This document shows, in pieces, positions 1-8,774 of a DNA stretch of 64,000 bases. The stretch's first letter is position 1. Each line of letters opens with the position of its first letter. The stretch covers positions 3,162,001-3,226,000 of the forward strand of contig NZ_PTRA01000001.1 in assembly GCF_002943425.1 (NCBI RefSeq), written 5' to 3'. The stretch is from Siphonobacter curvatus. GTDB taxonomy: Bacteria; Bacteroidota; Bacteroidia; Cytophagales; Spirosomataceae. A model generated the notes under the pieces. The model was not told where the DNA came from and ran no database searches. It was given only the letters and a program-made list of their open reading frames with translations. The position numbers and the translations under genes are program-made.

Positions 1-1
1 G

Positions 2-169
2 TGGGAAATCAGCCTGTACAACGCTACGAACCATCAAAACCCCTTCTTCTACTACTTCGACGCTACGGATGTTTCTACAGTAGCTGGAAAGAAGAATATG
101 GTAAACTCATTGAAGCAGGTTACATTATTTCCGGTATTACCGAGCGTTTCCTACAACTTCAAATTTTAG
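2..169 (+). CDS. TonB-dependent receptor, C-terminal end (partial)
   Basis: Only the last 55 codons lie in the window, in the second reading frame, ending at a TAG at 167-169. The residues read like the last beta-strands of a TonB-dependent outer-membrane receptor: PFFYYFDATDV, then VTLFPVLPSVSYNFKF with a terminal aromatic residue, the usual outer-membrane insertion signal of a beta-barrel. The DUF4249 lipoprotein downstream supports this, because DUF4249 genes usually sit directly after such receptors in Bacteroidota. Substrate unknown. The in-frame start lies upstream of the window. Confidence 0.8.
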   Translation, partial: WEISLYNATNHQNPFFYYFDATDVSTVAGKKNMVNSLKQVTLFPVLPSVSYNFKF

Positions 170-924
170 TAAAAGCAGTTTCATAATAATAGAGCAGATT
201 ACGGAAAAGGGAGAGGATATTCCACTCTCTTTTTTTGTTTATATACCTATCGACTACTCGTCCCGGAGCGTCCTCTATCTTTCTAGCTTTCCTTCGTTTT
301 CTCTTGACATAGCTCATTTTTGTAGTAATGCTTGAATTATCTTGTAGTAGTACTTCTACATTTCTTACCAAAAAAGGGGCCTTTCCAGCCATTCAGGGGC
401 CTTTTTTTGAAATATCAATTTCAAACAGCCCTGCACAATTACCAAATACAGACTATATCTTACACTTGATCGAATTGAAAAAGATAGCCCTGAAAATTCT
501 GCCATATTTGTAATGTCAAAGGACAACAAGTAGATTTAAAAGTAAGCAAAAGATTAATTTACGAAGACGTTTCGAGCGTATAGTATGAAGCGTCACCCCC
601 TTAAATCGTTCGCTTTTCTCCGCCAGGGTGTTTCTGCCCAACGAAGCGACCAATACTCCGCCAAGAAATGATTCCTTAGCAGACCTAACGGTCGCGATGC
701 GATTCATACCAACAATTTATACCGATTAGAAACAGCTGCTCATTGCAGAGACCGCTACTCTCTCGCTTAACAGTTGTGTTTCAGCCTCAGTTTGGCTCCT
801 GAAGCTGTTCGTGTACGCCACTCAGTCACTTGTAATCATTTAACATCATCAGACTTCCACCATAAGTCTGCCGGTAATACTACTGCCCAACTGCTCATTA
901 TTAACGACTTTTCGAAACAGAACT
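170..924. other. Long intergenic region without a recognisable gene
   Basis: About 755 bases separate the receptor from its likely DUF4249 partner. Apart from the terminator at 205-236 I see an imperfect GGCC-containing hairpin with A and T flanks (about 369-409) and a somewhat more GC-rich stretch (about 580-720). Short open frames here have no signal peptide, motif or family resemblance. A small RNA cannot be excluded. Confidence 0.5.
205..236 (+). terminator. Probable terminator of the TonB receptor gene
   Basis: A short stem (GAGAG 211-215 with CTCTC 225-229, extended by G-U and A-U pairs) is followed by a run of seven T. It lies 36 bases after the receptor stop codon. Confidence 0.55.
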
Positions 925-1821
925 ATGAAAGCTTTCTCTATCGTAATTGCTCTTTTGATTGTATTAGGCATGACTTCCTGCGTTAAACAATCTGACGATA
1001 TCACGATCACTAGCAACCCAAAATTGATCGTAGAATGCTATCTGAACCCTACGGATTCTGATATCATAGCCACTGTGAATGAAAATCGCCCTATCACGGG
1101 TGAAGGCAGCGGCAGCCGTAGTACGACTAACCCCGTACTGGATGCCACCGTTTTGTTATCCGATGGAAGCAAAGAAGTAAAGCTGACGAACACTAAAAAT
1201 AATATCTATAAGATTCAGGCTAAAGACTTTATGCTAATTGCTGGTCGTACGTATACGCTCAAAGTAACGGCCCCTGGATTACCCGCAACGGAAGCGACCT
1301 GTACCATCCCGAGTATGCTTCATGCCTTGGATGCAAAAGATAGTGAACTGAGCTACGAACAAGCTGACGCATCAACGTATAACGTATACCGTAAGAGAAG
1401 CTTAAGCTGGACTATTGCTGAATCCAGTCAGACGAACTACTACATGGTAGGTAGTGGCGAAGGTACTCCCGTTAAAATTAAAACCCTTAAAGGCGACTCT
1501 ACTTGCGTTCGTTTGAAAAATGCCGCGGTCATTGCCTTCCTGGATAATTCAAAAGCCACCAATCAGCACGTTACGACGGGTACGCTAAGTTTTCTGCTCG
1601 GTAAGGCAACCAGCAAAACCGATCAAAAGATTACGAGTGCGGCTCCCATGTATTCGTTCGTCTATCACGTAGACCACAATTACTACGAGTTTTTCCGTAC
1701 CGTAAAATTACAGCGTGAAGTAGGTGACAATCCTTTCGCTGAGGCAGTACCCGTGTACTCTAACATTCAAAATGGTCTAGGTGTATTCGGTGCGTATGTG
1801 GTACAGGTAAAAAGTTTGTAA
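925..1821 (+). CDS. DUF4249 domain lipoprotein
   Basis: 298 residues. The N terminus is a lipoprotein signal (hydrophobic run ending LGMTSC, Cys at about 19). The following part (VECYLNPTDSD, then VLLSDGS and RTYTLKVTAPGL with TCTIP) matches the DUF4249 pattern, a beta-sandwich-like Bacteroidota family of unknown exact role. Members normally follow a TonB-dependent receptor and are thought to act as a surface or periplasmic accessory of it; the receptor end at 2-169 fits. Here the gap to the receptor is unusually long, so this gene may have its own promoter. Start chosen at the ATG that opens the signal peptide. Confidence 0.75.
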   Translation: MKAFSIVIALLIVLGMTSCVKQSDDITITSNPKLIVECYLNPTDSDIIATVNENRPITGEGSGSRSTTNPVLDATVLLSDGSKEVKLTNTKNNIYKIQAKDFMLIAGRTYTLKVTAPGLPATEATCTIPSMLHALDAKDSELSYEQADASTYNVYRKRSLSWTIAESSQTNYYMVGSGEGTPVKIKTLKGDSTCVRLKNAAVIAFLDNSKATNQHVTTGTLSFLLGKATSKTDQKITSAAPMYSFVYHVDHNYYEFFRTVKLQREVGDNPFAEAVPVYSNIQNGLGVFGAYVVQVKSL

Positions 1822-1844
1822 CAACACCAATACATTTACATAGA

Positions 1845-1872
1845 AAACCCCGGCTTGGTAAGGCCGGGGTTT
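1845..1872. terminator. Bidirectional terminator between convergent genes
   Basis: A nine-base-pair stem AAACCCCGG/CCGGGGTTT with a short loop, A-rich on one side and T-rich on the other. It can serve both the DUF4249 gene and the minus-strand gene ending at 1895. Confidence 0.8.
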
Positions 1873-1894
1873 ATTTTTGGGTATAAACGAAGCA

Positions 1895-2557
1895 TTACAA
1901 GGCTTCCAACACCTGTCGGATTTCTTCCCAGTTCTTGAGTTTTAATTTTCGCTGGCTAGCGATTTCTTCGATCCGGCTGGCCTGCTCAGGTAATGCTTCT
2001 AGTACCGACTTTTTATCTTTCTTGACGCGGATGATTTTCTGGTCGGGTCGGTACACGTAGTACATCTCGTTAAAATCAAAACGCTTTTTCTTCGTAGCCG
2101 AATTAAAACTGGTCACATCCAGCAGGGTAGCTTTGGTATATTTCAGCAGCTTTATGGAGCCTTTGCTTAGTACTTGATAGAAACTCTTGGCTGTTTGCTG
2201 ATCAACCGCAGGAAAGCCATTCTGAAAGTATACGCCACTGGTTGTGTCGCCGAGTGTAAACGCGGCCAACTCGAGTTTGGGGTTGAACCGCTTTTCTCCC
2301 TCCTGAAATTCTGGTCGATCGGTCGAGACATTGTAGTTCAGCTTTTCAGCCGTATACCACTTTCCTGCCGTCGTTTTCAGAAAACCCTTTGGCCATTCTT
2401 CCATCAAATACGGCTGGTTCTCATATTCGGTATACGTTCCCACGGCAATTTGATTTCCCCCTTCAATTTTATTGGCTCCAAACTGATTGGTATTAACCTG
2501 CCCCCAGACGGGTATGGCCCAAGCCCAGGCGAAAAGCCAGCCGTATGTTTTCATCAT
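1895..2557 (-). CDS. Secreted protein of unknown function
   Basis: 220 residues with a signal peptide (MMKTYGWLFAWAWAIPVWGQ, cleavage expected after WGQ or nearby). The mature part is rich in aromatic and charged residues and ends in a Lys/Glu-rich helical stretch; I recognise no domain. Its ATG lies two bases after the murD stop codon, so the two are almost certainly translated from one message. That links it to cell-wall synthesis only by position. A second ATG directly follows the first; either could be the start. Confidence 0.65.
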   Translation of the reverse strand: MMKTYGWLFAWAWAIPVWGQVNTNQFGANKIEGGNQIAVGTYTEYENQPYLMEEWPKGFLKTTAGKWYTAEKLNYNVSTDRPEFQEGEKRFNPKLELAAFTLGDTTSGVYFQNGFPAVDQQTAKSFYQVLSKGSIKLLKYTKATLLDVTSFNSATKKKRFDFNEMYYVYRPDQKIIRVKKDKKSVLEALPEQASRIEEIASQRKLKLKNWEEIRQVLEAL

Positions 2558-2559
2558 TC

Positions 2560-3912
2560 CTAGCTATTTTTTTGAATCAATTGCTGTACTTGTGAACGAA
2601 ACTGGTTGCCCCGATCTTCATAATTCTTGAACAAATCAAAACTGGCACAGGCGGGTGATAATAGTACCACATCGCCCGCAGTAGCCTGTTCATAGCCCCA
2701 GGCAACGGCCTGTTCGATTTGTTGCGTTTCCAAAATCACGGGTACTTTTCCAGCAAAGAACGTTTGAAGTTTCGTATTGTTCGTTCCTAGACAGATCAGC
2801 ACCTTTACTTTTTCACTTACCAGACTTTCAATTTGCGTGTAATCATTGCCTTTATCAACGCCTCCCATAATTAGAATCAGCGGCTCAGCATAGCTACCCA
2901 AAGCAAAGAATACTGAATCAACGTTGGTCGCTTTGGAATCATTTATGAAACGAATACCTTGCAGTTCTCCGACGGGTTCAAGGCGGTGCGGAGCATTTTG
3001 AAACGTTCGCAGGCCTTCGCGAATTGTTTCATTGGAGACCTCCAGCGAAAGAGCGGCCAAGACAGCACAACTTGCATTCAAGGCATTGTGGGTACCCGCA
3101 ATGGGCAAATCCGCTAATGCTATTTCGAACTCCTGCGTCGCCGTACGAGCGATGAGCTGAGTATCAGTGATAGACACTCCCTTAGCTAGCTGTGTCTGGG
3201 TCGAAACAGGCAAGGTTTGGGGAACAATAGTGCGTTTGCCCAATTCCTGAGCGATTGCTTCGCTTTCCTGCCAGTAAATGAACGTATCCGCCGGACCCAT
3301 GTTCTGTAGGATACGAAACTTAGAATTGATATACTGCTGAAAATCGTACTGATAGCGGTCAAGGTGATCGGGCGTAATGTTGGTCAGAATTGCAATATCA
3401 GCCTTGAACTCAACCATGGAGTCCAGCATAAAGCTACTGATTTCCAACACATAATAGTCAAAGGCGTCGGTAATCACCTGTTTGGCGAAGCTATCCCCAA
3501 TATTTCCAGCCAGACCTACGTTCAGTCCTGCCGTTTTTAGGAGGTGGTACGTCAACAGCGTAGTGGTGGTTTTTCCATTCGAGCCCGTAATCGCAATGAG
3601 ACGGGCCTTGGTGAAGCGAGCGGCAAACTCAATTTCCCCAATGATCGGAATTTGTTTTTCCCGCAGGCTTTTAATTAAAGGAATATGATCGGGAATGCCG
3701 GGGCTTTTGATGACTTCATCCGCCTCGAAAATACGAGTTTCTGTATGTTGTTTTTCCTCAAATGGAATGCCGTGTTCAAGTAATTGGCTGCGGTACGCTT
3801 CACCGAGTTCGCTTTTATCGGATAGAAATACGCCGTAACCTTTAGCCTGAGCGAGTAAAGCGGCACCTACGCCACTTTCGCCGCCGCCCAAAACCACAAT
3901 CTTTTTTGCCAT
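2560..3912 (-). CDS. murD: UDP-N-acetylmuramoylalanine--D-glutamate ligase
   Basis: 450 residues, the normal MurD length. MurD adds D-glutamate to UDP-MurNAc-L-alanine using ATP, a cytoplasmic step of peptidoglycan synthesis. Visible: an N-terminal Rossmann-like GGGESGVGAA, the Mur ligase ATP loop GSNGKTTTT (about residues 110-118), the ITPDHLDRY segment, FINDSKATN and the C-terminal GGVDKGNDY and LLSPACASFD motifs typical of MurD. It is a lone mur gene here, not within a dcw cluster, although mraY begins at the other end of the window. Followed without a gap by the secreted protein gene at 1895-2557. Confidence 0.97.
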   Translation of the reverse strand: MAKKIVVLGGGESGVGAALLAQAKGYGVFLSDKSELGEAYRSQLLEHGIPFEEKQHTETRIFEADEVIKSPGIPDHIPLIKSLREKQIPIIGEIEFAARFTKARLIAITGSNGKTTTTLLTYHLLKTAGLNVGLAGNIGDSFAKQVITDAFDYYVLEISSFMLDSMVEFKADIAILTNITPDHLDRYQYDFQQYINSKFRILQNMGPADTFIYWQESEAIAQELGKRTIVPQTLPVSTQTQLAKGVSITDTQLIARTATQEFEIALADLPIAGTHNALNASCAVLAALSLEVSNETIREGLRTFQNAPHRLEPVGELQGIRFINDSKATNVDSVFFALGSYAEPLILIMGGVDKGNDYTQIESLVSEKVKVLICLGTNNTKLQTFFAGKVPVILETQQIEQAVAWGYEQATAGDVVLLSPACASFDLFKNYEDRGNQFRSQVQQLIQKNS

Positions 3913-4020
3913 GATGTTTGTATACGATCTGTTAGGGCGAATTTAAGGGCTGATTCCTGTTTTTCACAGGATGAGTACTCGATCCAGATCAGACTTCGGA
4001 AAGAATTGCCTTTGTACCAA

Positions 4021-4054
4021 AAAAATAGTCTGACCCGAAGATCAGACTATTTTT
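4021..4054 (-). terminator. Terminator downstream of mscL
   Basis: Perfect 13-base arms (AAAAATAGTCTGA and its complement) around an 8-base loop. On the minus strand the stem is followed by T residues, 20 bases after the mscL stop. Confidence 0.85.
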
Positions 4055-4073
4055 CTAGTAGTAGTCCATTCGT

Positions 4074-4406
4074 TTACTCTTCCTTTTTACGCATCAAACC
4101 CGTATGGTTAGCGGCCTTTACCACTAAAAATAGCACCCAGGCAATAATCATGAATTCAATCACTACCTGTAAAAAAGAACCGTAAGTAATGGCTACCTCG
4201 GGTTGCTTTGCCGCTTCGTTAGCCGCTTTCAATACCCATTTGGCATCTTTTAAGTCAACTCCTGCTAACAATAAACCGATGGGCGGCATCAGAATATCAT
4301 TTACTAAAGCCGTAGTAATTTTTCCAAAGGCTGCTCCAATGACTACCCCAATGGCTAAGTCCAGAACATTTCCTTTGGCAATAAATTCTCTAAATTCCTT
4401 TAGCAT
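4074..4406 (-). CDS. mscL: Large-conductance mechanosensitive channel
   Basis: 110 residues, slightly short for the family (about 130) but complete. MscL forms a pentameric pore in the inner membrane that opens on osmotic downshock. Visible: the N-terminal amphipathic helix (MLKEFREFIAKGNVLDLAIG), pore helix TM1 (VVIGAAFGKITTALVNDILMPPIG), a short periplasmic loop and TM2 (VVIEFMIIAWVLFLVV), then a basic C terminus. The periplasmic loop and cytoplasmic bundle are shortened. Own terminator; appears monocistronic. Confidence 0.96.
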   Translation of the reverse strand: MLKEFREFIAKGNVLDLAIGVVIGAAFGKITTALVNDILMPPIGLLLAGVDLKDAKWVLKAANEAAKQPEVAITYGSFLQVVIEFMIIAWVLFLVVKAANHTGLMRKKEE

Positions 4407-4456
4407 GACGGTAAGGTTTTAAGGTACAAGCGATAACTGAGGACATTTCAAGAAGA

Positions 4457-5401
4457 TCACTTAAAGGTATACAAAAATCCTAATCCCATGGATTGAGCAT
4501 ATTGAATTTTGGTAACCTGATCCTGATCGTATAAGGCAATCAAGTCAAAGTTGAAGTTAATGAACCGGTTGATCTTGGCCGTAATCTTTGCATCCAGCCG
4601 ATTATCGATTGCCCCCAGGTCTTTAAAGCTGGCGAAAGCCTGGTAACGGAACTTCAGGTTTACATTCTTGAAGACGTCTTTATCGAAATTAGCTACCAGC
4701 TGCATTAAGGCTACTTCCGTTAAAGCTCGGTTGCCCCGCTTGACGCCGTAATTTTTAAAATCGTAGGGTGTACCACCTGCTTCTACTTCCGTAGCATTAC
4801 GAGCATCGATCTCGCGGTACAAATCTTTATCAGCCAGAATGGTATGGCGTACGGAACCGGGCAGAAAGTTCAGATTAAAGTATGAAGTGGGTCGCCATTC
4901 AATACCGATAGCTTCCGTTAAAAAGAAAGGTGTAATCAGACCCGATATGTGCGGATACGTTTGATTGGCGTAAGCGTAATTAAAGTCAAAGCCATTGGCA
5001 AACTGAGTCAGTACGTTCAGGTTAGCGACAAAAGCCCAGATGGTATCCTGCCCTAATTTCCTCCCGTATTTGGAATCGAAAAACAGTCGATCGATGCTCT
5101 TTCTAAACTCCTGATTTTTGATTTTCTGAAAGCCAAACTGGCTCTGAAAATCATTCACCCAGCTATCCCGTTCTTTGCGATACTCGGCTTTGGCATTAAA
5201 AAATGTCCCTAAACCCAAGTTATTGACGCCCCCACCCTGCCAGTTATTACTAAAAGAACCTTGGTTAAAATTCAGGCCAAATTCTTTTTTCTTTCGCCAA
5301 TACGTCGTGTCTTTTTTTACGGGAATAGGCTCTGTTTGGGCTTGAGCGAAGCAAGAAATCAGGCTTAAGAGTAGAAAATAAATCGTCTTTTGTGATACCA
5401 T
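4457..5401 (-). CDS. DUF3078 outer-membrane-associated protein
   Basis: 314 residues with signal peptide (cleavage near AQAQ, residues 20-23). The pattern FNQGSFSNNWQGGGVNNL, followed by alternating hydrophobic strands and W.ND.....G segments, matches DUF3078, a Bacteroidota family predicted to be an outer-membrane beta-barrel. The protein ends in LGFLYTFK, a barrel-like terminus with a penultimate aromatic. Function unknown. It sits alone between mscL and the tsf terminator. Confidence 0.75.
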   Translation of the reverse strand: MVSQKTIYFLLLSLISCFAQAQTEPIPVKKDTTYWRKKKEFGLNFNQGSFSNNWQGGGVNNLGLGTFFNAKAEYRKERDSWVNDFQSQFGFQKIKNQEFRKSIDRLFFDSKYGRKLGQDTIWAFVANLNVLTQFANGFDFNYAYANQTYPHISGLITPFFLTEAIGIEWRPTSYFNLNFLPGSVRHTILADKDLYREIDARNATEVEAGGTPYDFKNYGVKRGNRALTEVALMQLVANFDKDVFKNVNLKFRYQAFASFKDLGAIDNRLDAKITAKINRFINFNFDLIALYDQDQVTKIQYAQSMGLGFLYTFK

Positions 5402-5512
5402 AAATTAGAAAAGCATTAGATAGGATATGAGCAAAAATATTTATTATTCTTAAAGAAGGCCAAATTTATCCCTAGAAATACTTAGAACTGAATTAAAAAC
5501 AGTACAAAAAAA

Positions 5513-5540
5513 ACGGCTTACGGAATGATCCGTAAGCCGT
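5513..5540 (-). terminator. Terminator of the rpsB-tsf unit
   Basis: Twelve-base perfect arms (ACGGCTTACGGA and complement), four-base loop, and a run of T on the minus strand, 20 bases after the tsf stop codon. Confidence 0.9.
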
Positions 5541-5560
5541 CAAAACGATACGCTAAAGAA

Positions 5561-6397
5561 TTAAGCTAATGCAATACGCTTGAATTCTTTCACGGTCAAT
5601 CCTTTTTGCGTTTTTTCCAGTAACTGGGCAATCGTGATTGAGCTATCTTTTACAAACTCCTGCGAAAGCAGCGTGTTCTCTTTGTAGAATTTCTCCAGAC
5701 GGCCTTGAGCGATCCGATCGAGGATAGCTTCGGGTTTTCCTTCGGCACGAGCTTGCTCGCGACCGATTTCCAGTTCTTTCTCTGCCAACGTAGGATCCAC
5801 GTCGTCTTTGCTTACGGCTACAGGTTTCATCGCTGCAATTTGCATGGCGATGTCTTTACCTACTTCCTGTACTTCAGCACCCTGAACGTTATTGAAAGCC
5901 AGCAGTACGCCTAATTTACCGTTTGAGTGAATGTAGCTAACCACTTGCTCAGCGTTCACGTTTTCGTAAGCACTGATAACGATTTTCTCGCCGATTTTAC
6001 CAACCAGTTCCGTAATCGTTTCCTGGATCGTACGACCATCCGCTAAGGTATAAGCTGATAATTCTTCGATCGTAGCAGGATTTTTCTCAACGGCTGTATC
6101 GATGATGGCGTTAGCCAGGTTGCGGAAGTCTTCTACTTTAGAAACGGGTTCCGTTTCGCAAGCCAGAGCAACCAGTTTACCATTGGTACCGTCTTCGCTC
6201 AGTTTAACCAGGATAAGTCCTTCAGAAGTAGCGTTATCAGCCCGTTTTGCGGCCACTTTCTGGCCCGCTTTACGGAGAATTTCAATCGCTTTTTCAAAAT
6301 CGCCATCGGCTTCAGAAAGAGCCTTTTTGCAATCCATCATCCCCGCACCAGTCATTTGGCGGAGTTTGTTCACGTCAGCAGCGGTAATTGCAGCCAT
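5561..6397 (-). CDS. tsf: Elongation factor Ts
   Basis: 278 residues, normal size. EF-Ts is the guanine-nucleotide exchange factor for EF-Tu. The N-terminal UBA-like part with VNKLRQMTGAGMMDCKKALSEADGD and the EF-Tu-contacting sequence after it are unmistakable; the dimerisation domain follows (VVSYIHSNGKLGVLLAF). It lies downstream of rpsB, the almost universal order, with a 258-base gap holding a hairpin. Confidence 0.98.
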   Translation of the reverse strand: MAAITAADVNKLRQMTGAGMMDCKKALSEADGDFEKAIEILRKAGQKVAAKRADNATSEGLILVKLSEDGTNGKLVALACETEPVSKVEDFRNLANAIIDTAVEKNPATIEELSAYTLADGRTIQETITELVGKIGEKIVISAYENVNAEQVVSYIHSNGKLGVLLAFNNVQGAEVQEVGKDIAMQIAAMKPVAVSKDDVDPTLAEKELEIGREQARAEGKPEAILDRIAQGRLEKFYKENTLLSQEFVKDSSITIAQLLEKTQKGLTVKEFKRIALA

Positions 6398-6597
6398 TGT
6401 AGTGAGTTTGTTTTTACCGTGAAGTAGGGACGATTGTCCCAGATTATGAAATTAAGCTTTTGTTAAGAAGAGCGAAGCGTATTTGATTTGAATGCGTTTC
6501 AATGGTTTGAAGTTTAACGTTGACCCGTGTACGAGATTTCACTTTAAACCTTTTCAAAACCTTCTCCCCATCCAACCATTCTTCAAACTTCTAAACG

Positions 6598-6629
6598 GAA
6601 TAGCCCAAAGCAAAAGCTCCGGGCTATTC
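6598..6629 (-). other. Hairpin between rpsB and tsf
   Basis: Nine-base arms GAATAGCCC/GGGCTATTC around a 14-base loop, 27 bases after the rpsB stop. The minus-strand side has only a short T tract, so partial termination or RNA processing that sets the rpsB/tsf ratio is as likely as full termination. Confidence 0.5.
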
Positions 6630-6655
6630 ACAGGGATCAAAGATCTAACCTAAGA

Positions 6656-7456
6656 TTAGGCTTCTTCCTCCGTCGTTGCCGCAGGAGCTTCAGCTACGTC
6701 AGCACCTGAATCAACGGCCCGTTTGGCTTCTTCTTCTTCCTGAACGCGAGCATCGTCTTTATCTTGCTTACGCTCCATCAGACCTTCTTCGATTGCCTTA
6801 CCAATCGCCAGCGTAATCAGGCTGATCGATTTGTAAGCATCGTCATTGGCAGGAATCGGGAAATCAACCAATTCGGGGTTAGAGTTGGTATCGCACATGG
6901 CGAATACCGGAATACCTAAACGCTGAGCTTCAGCCACGGCGATATGCTCACGCTTCACGTCAATCACAAACAGAGCTGCGGGCAGACGAGTCAGGTCAGC
7001 AATACCACCAAGTACACGCTCCAATTTATCTTTTTCGCGAGTAAGGACCAGTTTTTCTTTTTTGTTCAGGTTCGCTGACGTCGTCTCATCCTTAAGCATT
7101 TTCTCAAGTTGAGTCATTTTCTTCAACGACTTGCGAATCGTCGCGAAGTTAGTCAGCATACCACCTAACCAACGATCGGTTACGTAAGGCATCTTCAGGC
7201 GACGAGCTTCTTCCGAAACGATCTCCTGAGCCTGCTTTTTCGTAGCCACGAACATGATTTTGCGGCCTGAACGAACGATTGATTTGAGGGCGGTAGACGC
7301 TTCATCGAGAAGGGTTACCGTTTTGTTCAAATCGATAATGTGGATGCCGTTTTTCTCCATGAAGATGTAAGGAGCCATCTTCGGGTCCCACTTACGGGTC
7401 AAGTGACCAAAGTGTACACCGGCATCGAGGAGTTCTTTATAGCTTACTTGTGCCAT
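6656..7456 (-). CDS. rpsB: 30S ribosomal protein S2
   Basis: 266 residues. S2 binds late to the 30S head. Family signatures visible: [27 protein letters not shown] at the start, [22 protein letters not shown] and the second signature around [23 protein letters not shown]. The C terminus is an acidic, Glu/Ala-rich tail common in Bacteroidota S2. Third gene of the rplM-rpsI-rpsB-tsf group. Confidence 0.98.
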   Translation of the reverse strand: MAQVSYKELLDAGVHFGHLTRKWDPKMAPYIFMEKNGIHIIDLNKTVTLLDEASTALKSIVRSGRKIMFVATKKQAQEIVSEEARRLKMPYVTDRWLGGMLTNFATIRKSLKKMTQLEKMLKDETTSANLNKKEKLVLTREKDKLERVLGGIADLTRLPAALFVIDVKREHIAVAEAQRLGIPVFAMCDTNSNPELVDFPIPANDDAYKSISLITLAIGKAIEEGLMERKQDKDDARVQEEEEAKRAVDSGADVAEAPAATTEEEA

Positions 7457-7601
7457 TTTGTTGTTAAGTCAAAAAGGATGTAAAAAAAGCATGATTCGGC
7501 GTCGGACACTGCAAGCCTGAATCAGAGGCAAAAATGTTGTCAGTTTTTAGTTGATGGTTGATAGTTAAGCAACTACGAACCAGCAACTAACAACCACACT
7601 A

Positions 7602-7991
7602 TTAACGCTTGCTGAACTGGAAGCGACGACGAGCTTTGCGACGACCTGGTTTCTTACGTTCCACCATACGATCATCACGCGTCAGGAAGCCAACTTTCTT
7701 CAGAGCCGTGTGGAATTCAGGGTTCACCTGATCCAACGCACGAGAGATACCCATGCGAAGAGCTTCGGCTTGACCGGCTACTCCACCGCCATCCAGGTTT
7801 GCTTTAATGTCATAAGCACCCAGGGTGTTGGTAGTAGTAAAAGGCTGGTTTACAACAATTTGGAGAACTTCAGAAGGGAAGTACTCCTTGAAATCGCGGC
7901 CGTTTACCGTGATCGTACCGTTACCCGGCGTCAAATAAACGCGAGCTACGGCAGTTTTCCGGCGGCCGAGCGTATTAATTACTTCTGCCAT
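7602..7991 (-). CDS. rpsI: 30S ribosomal protein S9
   Basis: 129 residues from the chosen start. S9 lies in the 30S head and its C-terminal tail reaches the P-site tRNA; the tail [13 protein letters not shown] is present. The N-terminal [17 protein letters not shown] is the S9 signature. An in-frame ATG five codons upstream (8006) would add MNTKP; I prefer the internal ATG because S9 proteins normally begin just before the (V)IN.(L)GRRK segment. No Shine-Dalgarno site helps decide. Confidence 0.96.
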   Translation of the reverse strand: MAEVINTLGRRKTAVARVYLTPGNGTITVNGRDFKEYFPSEVLQIVVNQPFTTTNTLGAYDIKANLDGGGVAGQAEALRMGISRALDQVNPEFHTALKKVGFLTRDDRMVERKKPGRRKARRRFQFSKR

Positions 7992-8090
7992 TGGTTTGGT
8001 ATTCATTTACCGTTAATCGTAACCTAGTTTCTGGAACCTCAGTGTACATCTGTACTGAACCCCCACGAACCATTCACGAGCAACGAAAGA

Positions 8091-8534
8091 TTACAATTCG
8101 ATTTTCTTCGGTTGTTGAGCTTCGTGCGGATGGTTAGGGCCAGCATACACGTGCAGGTTCGTAAACAGGCGACGACCCAGACGCGTTTTCGGCAACATAC
8201 CTTTTACGGCATATTCGATAACCCGAGCAGGAATTTTTTCCAAAACTTCCCGAGGCGTAGCAAAACGCTGTCCACCGGGGTGACCCGTGTGACGCACGTA
8301 CTGCTTGTCAGTCATTTTGTTACCCGTCAGACGAATCTTGTCGGCGTTGATTACGATCACGTTATCCCCACAATCGATATGAGGCGTGTAGTTGGTTTTG
8401 TGCTTACCCCGCAGGATAGCGGCGATCTGGCTGGTCAGACGACCCAAGATCGCGTTTTCAGCGTCAACAATGACCCACTCCTTAGTTACGGTCGCTGGAT
8501 TGGCTGAAACAGTTTTGTAGCTTAACTGGTCCAC
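8091..8534 (-). CDS. rplM: 50S ribosomal protein L13
   Basis: 147 residues. L13 is an early-assembly 50S protein. Visible: WVIVDAENAILGRLTSQIAAILRGK near the N terminus, GDNVIVINADKIRLTGNK, and the signature around AVKGMLPKTRLGRRLFTNLHVYAGPNHPH. First gene of the ribosomal group; the 240 bases upstream to uvrA should hold the promoter. Confidence 0.98.
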   Translation of the reverse strand: MDQLSYKTVSANPATVTKEWVIVDAENAILGRLTSQIAAILRGKHKTNYTPHIDCGDNVIVINADKIRLTGNKMTDKQYVRHTGHPGGQRFATPREVLEKIPARVIEYAVKGMLPKTRLGRRLFTNLHVYAGPNHPHEAQQPKKIEL

Positions 8535-8725
8535 GATTAATTATCTTTGAATGTTTCCTCTTGATTTTCAGATACTTTTGGGCATCATAGCTGAAAAAGG
8601 GAGTGCAAATATAGCGGGTTTATTACTGAAATTCAAAGGCTTACTCCCTATTTTCCCGAAAAATCAAGTATTTTCTTTCCGATCAGCCCTGTGACTCAGC
8701 TCAAAACCATTAGGACCGAAAGCAA

Positions 8726-8753
8726 AAAGGGCCCGTACCTGAACGGACCCTTT
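8726..8753 (-). terminator. Terminator downstream of uvrA
   Basis: Eleven to twelve paired bases (AAAGGGCCCGT with ACGGACCCTTT, one G-U or mismatch) and a T-rich minus-strand flank, 20 bases after the uvrA stop. Confidence 0.75.
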
Positions 8754-8774
8754 ATACTGTAATTACCTTCAGGC

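Noticed and set aside
1-186. Open frame starting at base 1 in the first frame
   Set aside because: It overlaps the second-frame receptor C terminus, which has clear barrel-strand sequence and a stop at 169; the first frame has no such features.
516-707. Minus-strand 63-residue frame in the first intergenic region
   Set aside because: Basic, no signal peptide or motif, no terminator or promoter support.
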